A stretch of DNA of 64,000 bases, taken from assembly GCF_000210295.1 (NCBI RefSeq), contig NC_026744.1:1364001-1428000 (forward strand), given 5' to 3'. Under the pieces are notes generated by a model that did no database searches, was not told the DNA's origin, and saw nothing but the letters and a program-made list of their open reading frames with translations. The position numbers and the translations under genes are program-made. How positions within the stretch are numbered: position 1 is the stretch's first letter; every line of letters begins with the position of its first letter. Below, piece after piece: positions 37,959 to 46,649 of this stretch. Source of the DNA: Trypanosoma brucei gambiense DAL972. Taxonomy: Eukaryota; Euglenozoa; Kinetoplastea; Trypanosomatida; Trypanosomatidae.

Positions 37959-40514
37959 GTATATATATATGCGTATGTGTCTTTCTTTCTTTGTATGCCC
38001 TTGCGTGTGGTGGGAACTATTGAGAGGGCGAGTTAAATAATAAGCAGCATGAGGAAATTGAAGGTGAAATGAGGAAGAAGAAGAAGAGGAAGAGGAACAA
38101 GGACGGAGAGGGTGAGGAATCGTGAAGACGGCAGCAAGGGAAATAATAAGAAAAAAATGAGGTAAATCAGGAGAAGGAAAGTAAATAAATAAACACATCC
38201 GAATATGAATGAATAAAAAAAGAAAAATATATATAACATTTAAACACGCAAGCAATATATTTATACGAATGTTTATGTTTATATGGAGGTTAGTGTTACT
38301 TGATGGAGCACGTGTGTGTGTGTGTTTGTTTGTTTGTTTGTTGAGGGGGGGGGGAACGCCTTCATGTTCTGTATCTGTCTTCTCTTCTCTTCTTTTTTTT
38401 TTTGTTGCGTGTGCGTGCGTGTACGTGTGAAGTTCACATGTACATGTTTTTTTTTTCTTCGGGTAAAGGAATTTGTTTCATTAAGCGGCCTTCAGGTACT
38501 TCATGAGAGGAACTAAATGGGGGTATGCAAATGAGAGGTGAATGTGTGGCGGGGAGCGGAAGGGGTAATGGTAATATCTCCATTTAGTGTTTGAGGAAAT
38601 CTACTGTGTGTGTGTGTGTGTGTTTTTTTTTTTTTGTGTGTAAAATATTGTGCCCTCCTTCTCGAAAGTTGCAGGTAGTTGGGTCTCTTTCAGCGTTTTT
38701 ATTTTCTTGCACTCATATATTTGGTTTGTTGTTTCTTTTTTTTTTTTCCTCCTCCTTGTCATCACTCTGTTATTATGATTACAACTATTACTCTTATTGG
38801 TATTTTTTCCGTTTCCCCGTCAGTGCTTTCTGTTTTTTTCTTTTTTTATTCATTCCCCCCGCTCCTTTCAGCCGCATTTGTTTCCTTTCCTCTCCTCTCC
38901 TCTGCACTTCTTGTTTCTCTTCTTTTCCCTCTTTACCATATTTTACTTAATAACAACTTTACGAAATGCATTATTCACAAATGCCGCTATTGCTCTTCTT
39001 GTGTTTGTTTTCTGCTTTACTTTTTATTTTGTTTTTTTTTCGTTTCTTTTTTTTTTTTTGTTTTCCCGTAACTTCCACCTCACCACCCTCCACCTCCTCC
39101 TCCTCCTTTTCTTCTTTTTCATTTTCCTCCAGTCGATTACGTGCTTCGAATGATAGTTTGAAGAAACGGCGAGCAATTTTTGTTGCCGCCGTCGTGTTAT
39201 GTTCAGCTTTTTAATGTCGGTAATTTATTGACTCATTCACCCGCTTTTCCTCTTCCTTTTTCTTTTCCTTTTTTTTTTTTTTTACAAATGCATATGTGTA
39301 TTTGTATTGCACTGTGCTTGTGCATATACATATGTCTCATCATGTTTGTTATTATTACTTTTGTTATTACTCCCACTACCATACACACTCCCCTCCCTCA
39401 TTATTACTACCCTCAAAACCCGAATCGTGAAGAAAGTTAAAAAAAAAAATAAACACACAATAAAAAAAAATAAAAAAGAGAATTAAGACAAAGAAACAAA
39501 AAAAGAAAGACGACAGGAAAGAAAAGTAAGGGTCGAAACAAAGAAAGCGAAGAAAAACAAAAAAAAAAGAGAGAGAGATTTAAAAGAAAAACAAAAGAGA
39601 CAAAAGAAGAGAAGAGGTGATTAAACAAATTGCCGCGTTTTTGTTGCTCTTGTGTACGTGTGCAAGAGTGGGTGGGGAGGGACTGCATAGGTGGTGACTT
39701 CACCTCCTCCCTTATGATGTTCAACCTTGTAATTTCTAACTTATTGATGTTTATTCTTGGTTGATTGGTATCTGTTGTTTCACACTCTTTCCATCCATGC
39801 AACTTTTTCTTTCCATTCTCTTTCATTCTTATTCTTGATCTTTTTTTTTTTTTGAGTCTATTTTGTGTATACTTGTGTTTGTGTATGGAGGCACTTGTGC
39901 AATGACCACCGTGGCATCTCCGTGGTTGCATATGCGCGCTTGTAACATTCATTAAACATACATGTGAGTTTTACTATTAGTGAAGGAGTAAATAAAAGGA
40001 AAAAGGGATGTAAAGGTGGGGACAGTAGTCCTTCCAGTTGCAAGTGTGTGGTGTCTTTAATTTTGGTATTTCTGTGCGTAATGTAGCGCGCAGAGGAGTG
40101 TGTGTGTGGAAGCATTTGCATCAGCATGGAAAAATGATATTACATAGTTCTCTCATATTGTATCATTAACGGATGCGCGGATTTACTCGCAGTGGGTTAA
40201 AAATGATCTGACCTCTCAAGTCTGGAGGTTATGGAGCTTATTTGATCTCGGAAGAAAGTTGAGTGTTTTATTCCTGCACTTAGGGTCACTGATTCTCAAC
40301 GTATCACGAGGATGTGGAGTCCTAGAAGACATTAGTTGATTGTTTTTTTTTTTTCCTATAAATAAATATATATGCTCTTCTGTTTGTCTATTCGTTTTGA
40401 TGGTGTGCTCGTTAACAACGCGTCGCTCGTTTTTTTTCTTTCGCCCGTCATTACATTCTTATTCTTTTGATTTTTTGTTCCTTCCTTTCTTCTTTTACTG
40501 ACGTTTACCCTCCA

Positions 40515-40532
40515 CCCCCCCCCCCCCCCCCC
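40515..40532. repeat. C18 homopolymer followed by (CA)5
   Basis: Eighteen C residues on the + strand and then CACACACACA, just before the TFIIS-like gene. Long G/C runs can form quadruplex or triplex DNA. Confidence 0.95.
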
Positions 40533-40762
40533 ACACACACACATCCACCACGCTGTTGTTTATTGAATCAGAGGGGGAAAGGTGGAAAGGTAAAAAAAAA
40601 AAAAAAGAGAACAAACGAGAGGAGACTGCAAAGGCACGCTGCGTCTCCTTCTCAGCGTTCGTACGTGACAATTTCTTTCTCTTCTTTCAGCACAGGTTTA
40701 AACGGGAAGAGAGAGAGAGAGAGAGAGTGTGTCAAAAGTTTGCAGCGTACGTGCAGATTCCA

Positions 40763-41404
40763 ATGGGTAAGGATTCCAATGATGGGAAAATAGGCGTAAA
40801 GCGCTTCAGAGAGGAGTCCAAAACGGCTTTGGGGGCACCCACATCGCCTCCGGTGACACCCAATTGTATAAATAACACATCTGTCACAATGAGAAATATT
40901 GAGGGAAGACAAGGGGATACCCGCTTAACAAAGTGGAAAACGCTGTTATGCAAAGCACTCATGCAAGGACGGAAAGAAGAGGATGAGGGACGTGTTGCGG
41001 ATATGGCGTTGCGTATTGTAAAGGCTATTCCGGGCGGGCGCTCAGAGTCCGCTGACACATTCCGTATGTTGTTAGTTCATTTGGGTGATGCTAAAAATAG
41101 GGAACTTCGAGAGAGTATTATTGAAGAAAAGTTTAGTGTGGAGGTTTTGGTGCGTATGAAAGAGAGGGATTTGTTGAATCCCGAAGAGCGTGAGCGCCAG
41201 GAAGCGGCCTTCTTGGCACGTAGCAGGGATACGGATCTAACAGAAATACGGAAAGCGACGTCCACCACTTCTACCCTCTTTCCTTGTCCATCTTGTAAGG
41301 CCAAGAACTGTACTTGGACACAAAAACAGACACGATCAGCCGACGAACCGATGACTATATTTTGTATCTGTAATATCTGTGAGCACAAATGGCGTCGCTA
41401 TTAG
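40763..41404 (+). CDS. TFIIS-like transcription elongation factor
   Basis: 213 residues from the ATG at 40763. The frame reads on upstream only through a Lys/Glu/Arg simple sequence with a TTG, so that part is rejected. Residues ~40-165 are helical (the three-helix central domain that binds RNA polymerase II). The C-terminal zinc ribbon has C175-x2-C178, the acidic hairpin in QTRSADEPMT (D194-E195, the pair that stimulates RNA cleavage) and C203-x2-C206. An N-terminal LW domain is absent. It should rescue backtracked polymerase. T. brucei has several TFIIS-like genes and this is one of the short ones. The hairpin acidic pair is intact, so activity is plausible. Confidence 0.85.
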   Translation: MGKDSNDGKIGVKRFREESKTALGAPTSPPVTPNCINNTSVTMRNIEGRQGDTRLTKWKTLLCKALMQGRKEEDEGRVADMALRIVKAIPGGRSESADTFRMLLVHLGDAKNRELRESIIEEKFSVEVLVRMKERDLLNPEERERQEAAFLARSRDTDLTEIRKATSTTSTLFPCPSCKAKNCTWTQKQTRSADEPMTIFCICNICEHKWRRY

Positions 41405-42045
41405 ACGGGACGGTTGTTGTCCACGCCAGGGGCAAAATGTAGGGCGAGAATAAGTGAAGCTCAAACAGGAAAGTCGAAGCGGTAATACGCGTAGCGTGTA
41501 TGCACTCGCGTGTACGGAGGCCGATGTTGGCTAGGATTTTTGGTGGGTCAGCTTTTAATCCTTTCTTTCTCCTCCTCAATGACGTCTTTTTTGTTTTTCC
41601 TTTCCCCCCATGCTTAACGACCGAATTAGAACTCATCAAAGTTGTTTTCAACGTTTAAGCTGAGCGAGTTCAGTTGTGAGTGCTCGGAACTTGACTTCCC
41701 ACCCCCGACATAATACCGGTGATATAGATAATGTGCCACATGTACCTCCGTGAACCTCGTATAAGAAGTGTGTGTGAGTGGGCGGTTGCTCTCGAGTTAA
41801 GTGGGACATTACCTGACAAGGGGACACACTATTAAGGTTGCCTTTCGCACTTAACCCAGTTCACACGTTTTTACCGATGTAAGTTCGTGTCTTGTATGCC
41901 ATTGTAGGGGAGTGAACCCTCAACTGGAGGGATTTTGCGCCGTTTTTCGTCCCTTCTGCTAACCATTTTATCTTCCTTCCTGTTTTGCTCTTTTCGTCTT
42001 TCGCATTTCCTGGTTGTATCTATTTGAATCTCTTTAGCACTATCC
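41405..42045. other. Spacer; no gene seen
   Basis: Pyrimidine-rich at 41940-42030 (before the next ATG). Nothing else notable. Confidence 0.65.
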
Positions 42046-43449
42046 ATGCGAAAAGCCTCGGTGGAACCCCATGAAGGAGGCGAGGCCCTCCCCATAAAGG
42101 AGTCGTCACCGTCAAGCTCCGTAGCGGCTACGGGAGTTGGCGAGGGTTCCTACCAGGAGACAAAAAGGTACCGCACGTGGCGAAAACACACACGTGATCT
42201 CTACCAGAGGTTAACTCACATCGACCTTGTATGGGAGAGTCCGGCAGTACGTTTAATGCCATTCAGCACCTCAAAACCAGGGCTACTCACTCGCACGCTT
42301 CTGTGCTGCACGCGTGCATGTAATGGAGACCAATCTTACCTGCAGTTGCTTTCTGTCACAACACCAAGTTGTGCTGAATCTCTTGATGCCACGTACAGCA
42401 CATACTGTGAGGCTACGGGTGAGGTTGGTGGCTACGGAATGGCACCCTCTGCTGTTGGGCTGCGCATAGAGCGTTCTATACTTCATGATGGTGAACCACT
42501 CACCGCTCGATACATGCACGCCAACCCACTCATTATTGCTTCCGGTTCTAAAGATGGCAATGCTTATGTATTTGACTGGTCAAGAATCTCGCTGAATAAG
42601 TTTCCTAATGACCCACCGCGCCCACGTGCTCCGCTTCCTCCAAATGAACCCAGTGAAGGGGATACCGGTGAGGAGCGTGCACTTTATAACAAGCGAATGT
42701 CCGCTCTGCAAGCTGTGGTTAGGGAGCAAGACCGTTGGGACAAGAGGCACGGTGAGGGGCAACACCTTTTAACCCTAACGGGGGGAAATGGCCCGTGTGG
42801 TGCACTCGACTGGAGCACAACTACCGATGGTACCGTTGCGGCCGGGTCCCTCGGTAGAATTTGTGTTTGGCAAATCGCAAACATGTCCAAAGATGACCCT
42901 CGGGTTGTTTCCTGCGTCCAAAAATATACCATAGAAAATGAGTCGCGCGTGAACGAGGTTTCCTTTTCATGGATGGAGCCAACCAGCTTCGTAGCATCAG
43001 TAGAGTCTGGCGCTGTCTTGCGAGGCGACATACGTGACCCTCAGTTATCTCAACTGTTCCGTCTGGAAGTGCCGGCAACGTCTTCTTCGGTTTCTCCACT
43101 TGATGGTACCTCGCTTCTAGTGGGCTCGGAGGAAGGTGAAGCGTTTTATTATGATCTTCGTTACACGTTGCACCCTGTAATGACTGTAGAGCTTCACGAA
43201 GGCGCTATCTCATCGGCACAATGGTGTCCACACTCGCGACACCTCTTCTGTACTGGTGGCGAAGGTGATGCCATGTGCTGTGTGTATAATGTGACAGCCA
43301 ATCGTCTGCTGTTTAAGCACGCCGGTCATGTCGAGAATGTGACTGATGTGTCATGGGATTGGCAGGAGGGGTGTGAGGGTCAACTTGTTTCTGCTGATGC
43401 GTGGAGTGTCATGCTGTGGAGACCAAGAGATATTTTCTATACTTCTTAA
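42046..43449 (+). CDS. RBBP4/MSI1-like WD40 histone chaperone
   Basis: 467 residues. The N-terminal helix YRTWRKHTRDLYQRLTHIDLVWESP corresponds to the YxxWKKxxxxLYD...HxLxWPS helix that RBBP4/RBBP7/MSI1 proteins use to bind histone H4, and is followed by a seven-blade propeller (IIASGSKDGNAYVFDWSR, TVAAGSLGRICVWQI, LLVGSEEGEAFYYDLRY, LFCTGGEGDAMCCVYN, QLVSADAWSVMLWRP). A ~60-residue insert (PPRPRAPLPPNEPSEGDTGEERALYNKR...) sits between blades. Partners of this class include CAF-1, NuRD-type and HAT/HDAC complexes. The assignment depends on the N-terminal helix, since the propeller alone would not identify it. Confidence 0.75.
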   Translation: MRKASVEPHEGGEALPIKESSPSSSVAATGVGEGSYQETKRYRTWRKHTRDLYQRLTHIDLVWESPAVRLMPFSTSKPGLLTRTLLCCTRACNGDQSYLQLLSVTTPSCAESLDATYSTYCEATGEVGGYGMAPSAVGLRIERSILHDGEPLTARYMHANPLIIASGSKDGNAYVFDWSRISLNKFPNDPPRPRAPLPPNEPSEGDTGEERALYNKRMSALQAVVREQDRWDKRHGEGQHLLTLTGGNGPCGALDWSTTTDGTVAAGSLGRICVWQIANMSKDDPRVVSCVQKYTIENESRVNEVSFSWMEPTSFVASVESGAVLRGDIRDPQLSQLFRLEVPATSSSVSPLDGTSLLVGSEEGEAFYYDLRYTLHPVMTVELHEGAISSAQWCPHSRHLFCTGGEGDAMCCVYNVTANRLLFKHAGHVENVTDVSWDWQEGCEGQLVSADAWSVMLWRPRDIFYTS

Positions 43450-43779
43450 AGAAGGGTTTTCACGATAGGAACCAGAAAAATCACTACCACTGTTAATCCT
43501 TTGTTTTAATTTTCACCGTTCTACTGGCTTCTTGAACATGGTAGGGGAGGGCAAGAGGGAATTTACGGAGGTAGGTGGGGGAGGTCTTCCACTATGTCGC
43601 AGTTTCCCTCTTTTTGGACGGTGGGTAATATTCGCTGCTTTTCTATACCTTTCTGTGTCTTCTCTTTATTTGTAAAAGTTGAGGTGAAAGAGGGACGATA
43701 ACCGAGAGGCTACACGGTTATAGGCTTCGGTAGTGGAAAGAGGAGGGCATACGTTTACCGAGCGTCTGGGAAGGTAGAG
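43450..43779. other. Short spacer; no gene
   Basis: T-rich tract at 43590-43680; no other signal. Confidence 0.7.
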
Positions 43780-45585
43780 ATGAGTGGGTCACCGAGTGAC
43801 GTTGTACGCAAGGCGTGGTCGGATATAGCGTTAGATAGCCGATTGGTGGAGGCTATTAAGAAACTGAAGTGGAAGGCCCCTACCCCAGTGCAGAGCGCAT
43901 GTATTCCGTTGGCGATGAAGGGGAGAGATTTGGCGATTCAGTCACAGACAGGTACCGGTAAAACTGGGGCCTTTCTCATTCCAGTAATACAGCGCATTAT
44001 TACCGAGAATGAACGTGCATGTGGCCGCCGCAACGCGCAAAACCCTGTCGCTCTAATATTGTTGCCATCGGAGGAACTCTGCAAGCAGACGGTGGAGGTC
44101 GCTAATGCGCTGACAAGATATGTGAAACCGCGAATTATAGTGAATGATTTAACCTCTCGTGTATCCACCGCAAATGCGTTGCGCCTCACCGCTGCACCAA
44201 TACTTGTTAGCACCGCTGCCTCGCTGGGCAAACTGTGCCGCAATGGTTCTGTTACCTCAGATGACATGAAGCCGCTGCGTTGCGTTGTGATTGACGAGGC
44301 CGACCTGATCATGTCGATTGCGGAGGGCTCACTACGAGCAGTGCAGTCAGTGCTACCAACGTCTGCGCAGACAATCTTGGCTTCCGCCACGTTAACGGAT
44401 GGTGTCGCTCAGATTAAGGGCCAGCTACTTCATAATCCAATAACGGTATCACTTAAGCCAGATGACGGGGAGAAGGAACCGACAGGTTGTGAAGGGCCAG
44501 TGGGGGCAGAGGACGTTGTGTTGGAGTCACGTGTGACGGTTCGCGGTGGTGCAGCAGCCGCTGGTACGTTGCGCCATTACTACTTGGTGTCAACTGATGA
44601 GTGCCATCATCACACCCTGTTGTATGCACTTTACCGTCTAGGGCACATTAAGGGTAAGACCCTTGTCTTCGTGAACTCTGAGGATACAACATACAAGTTG
44701 CATAATTTCCTTGCGCAGTTGGGCATCAACGCTCTCGTATATGACAGCAACTTACCGATGAATGTTCGTGTGGATGCGCTTCGCCGCTTTCAAACTGGGA
44801 AGGTTGGCACACTTGTTTGTACAGATGGGACGCTTGAAAGCTTGGACCGCATGCGGGGTGCAACTGACGGTGATGAGGAGACGACTACCTCTACTCCAAG
44901 GTCTAATTCACGGGGAAAGAGGAAGTCTCTCGCTGCGGGTGGTGATGAGGGTGGTAGTGCATTGCATCGTGGTATTGATTTCTCTGATGTGAGCAATGTT
45001 ATTCTCTTTGATGGTGTTACCAATGCCACAACCTCGGACTTCTCCCGTTACACGCACCGTGTGGGGCGTGCTGGGCGCGGAAACAAAGATGGAGTGGCCA
45101 TCACATTTTTAACCCTTCATCAAGCGAGGAAGGTGAAGCAGCAACTACGTGACTACCTGGGGGGTACATTCCAATCTTTCGCTCCTTTCAAGCAGCTGGA
45201 TCGACATGCGGCGTCACGATTGCAGTACCGCGTGGACAATGTGTTGGCATCGATCACCCGCTCCTCTACTCGCCGTCAGCGCGTTGCAGCCGTCGCGGCG
45301 GAGCTTACGCGTAGTGCGCACCTCATGAGCCATATGGGTGATAAAGACAGTGGTGTCCTCAAGCGTATTCTCTCACGCTCCAAGGGAGATACAAAGTGCG
45401 ACCAAACAGTGGTGGATGTGCCGGAATATATGCGTATTAAAGGAGCTGACTCTGCGGAGAGTTACCGTAGGCGGGTGCGCGCACCAAAAAAACATACGAC
45501 AGCGGTTGCCAAACGGTCAGCCCCAAAAAGGTCTCGTGACCCACTTGGTAGTTTGACGAGTTCGTTGAAGCGGCGCAAGTTGTAA
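43780..45585 (+). CDS. DEAD-box RNA helicase, DBP9/DDX56-like
   Basis: 601 residues. Motifs in order: Q-motif WKAPTPVQSACIP, motif I T57-GTGKT62, motif Ia LLPSEELCKQ, motif II D172-E-A-D175, motif III SAT (in LASATLTDG), a T-D-G block near 348-350, motif V RGIDF (397-401) and motif VI H426-RVGRAGRG. A Ser/Thr/Gly-rich, acidic insert (351-396) lies before RGIDF, as in DBP9/DDX56, whose group shows HRGIDF after an insert. The C-terminal ~100 residues are basic and disordered (KKHTTAVAKRSAPKRS, SSLKRRKL), fitting nucleolar localisation. DBP9 works in 60S subunit biogenesis, so this protein probably does also. Start is the ATG at 43780. Confidence 0.8.
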   Translation: MSGSPSDVVRKAWSDIALDSRLVEAIKKLKWKAPTPVQSACIPLAMKGRDLAIQSQTGTGKTGAFLIPVIQRIITENERACGRRNAQNPVALILLPSEELCKQTVEVANALTRYVKPRIIVNDLTSRVSTANALRLTAAPILVSTAASLGKLCRNGSVTSDDMKPLRCVVIDEADLIMSIAEGSLRAVQSVLPTSAQTILASATLTDGVAQIKGQLLHNPITVSLKPDDGEKEPTGCEGPVGAEDVVLESRVTVRGGAAAAGTLRHYYLVSTDECHHHTLLYALYRLGHIKGKTLVFVNSEDTTYKLHNFLAQLGINALVYDSNLPMNVRVDALRRFQTGKVGTLVCTDGTLESLDRMRGATDGDEETTTSTPRSNSRGKRKSLAAGGDEGGSALHRGIDFSDVSNVILFDGVTNATTSDFSRYTHRVGRAGRGNKDGVAITFLTLHQARKVKQQLRDYLGGTFQSFAPFKQLDRHAASRLQYRVDNVLASITRSSTRRQRVAAVAAELTRSAHLMSHMGDKDSGVLKRILSRSKGDTKCDQTVVDVPEYMRIKGADSAESYRRRVRAPKKHTTAVAKRSAPKRSRDPLGSLTSSLKRRKL

Positions 45586-45617
45586 CGTTTGGGTGTTGGA
45601 TCGCAAGAAGGAACTGT

Positions 45618-45671
<54 letters not shown>

Positions 45672-46649
45672 CATCCACCGAAACCTTCATGCCACGATTT
45701 AATAGAAGGGAGAGGTGAATACGTTGGAATAGTGCGGTGGCGAGACGATCTTTATAAGTAACCCGCGCTCAACTGAGGTCAACAGCCGACGACCCGAATC
45801 GCAACGCTCTAAAGTTTCTCCTAAAGTAAAGTGTGAGAAAAAAAATGATAACTCTAATGTGTATGCCATACCTCCCTTTTTCTGTTATTTGATATGTTTC
45901 TACATATACCTGTATATGTTCACATGCGCCGTATTGCTGTGTGATCGTGCTTTCTTCTCTTTTCTCCTTTCCGCATTTTGCTCTCTTTTAGTGGTAGTGC
46001 CAAACATGTGGGTACCGACGTTACGTCACTTAATGTGTAGGGAAGGCGTTTGAGTGAGTGTGGATAATATAAGCGCTCCCTTTTTTCTCTTGCGCGCGGT
46101 TTTTCAGTTAGACTGCAGTGGAAGAGCACAGCGTTGGCACGCACGTCCTTTCCATTTGGACTCACCGTGGCGCAAACTGAAGGCAGCGAGAAATAATGAG
46201 ATGTGGATGAGTTAATATTTGGGGCCGCTGCTCAGTTGCAGCAACTTTCAAGTTTCGCAGCGGACGGGTGATAAGAGCCTTCTTTTTTTTAAAGGTGTCT
46301 GTTGCAGCTGATCTTATTGTTATTATTATAGCTATTGTCACTGACTTTTACTACTAGTTCTTTTGCTCGTTAATGGATTGTTGGCTGTTGACACTGGTTA
46401 CTTCTTGGTGCAGTGGTTAACGCGTGTTGGCGCGGTGGTTTGGGGGTTTGATCAGGAGATAAATATCAAGTTGATAGATTGGGTTGATCATGAGTGTCTT
46501 GAATCGGCTTCCCGCACCCTGGTCGATTGCTTTCACCACCCTTTTAGTGTTATCAGCATGCACATCCTTCTTTACCATCATTTACCCCTTTCTTGACGTT
46601 AGATAAGGACTAAGTTGTTTCAGTTTCAGGCCTTCTTTCCTCTTTGCAT
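45586..46649. other. Spacer with GT repeat; no supported gene
   Basis: Besides the GT repeat it holds an A-run near 45838-45844, a T-run near 46284-46291 and a frame at 46363-46596 without ATG. Pyrimidine-rich bases at 46620-46645 directly precede the phosphatase gene. Confidence 0.65.
45620..45668. repeat. (GT)24 microsatellite
   Basis: About 49 bp of GT directly after the helicase gene stop codon (35 bp downstream), probably within its 3' UTR. Confidence 0.97.

Larger units (their letters stand above)
36816..40762. other. 3.9 kb low-complexity spacer
   Basis: No gene can be supported on either strand. It is a patchwork of pyrimidine-rich blocks (about 37490-37735, 38690-39170), purine-rich blocks (about 37070-37420, 38030-38210, 39430-39620), AT alternations (37780-37830, 37926-37970), GT/GTTT runs (38310-38340, 38605-38625), T-runs, and a C18 run at 40515-40532. 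It sits between two genes of the same direction. The TFIIS-like frame extends into its last part only through TTG/AAG-rich codons. Confidence 0.7.

Noticed and set aside
37161..39952. Several long frames on both strands in the low-complexity spacer
   Set aside because: They are translations of pyrimidine or purine runs (Phe/Ser/Leu or Lys/Arg/Glu), without domains.
40556..40762. An N-terminal extension of the TFIIS-like protein
   Set aside because: Starts with TTG and is a Lys/Glu/Arg simple sequence; the ATG at 40763 fits the family length.
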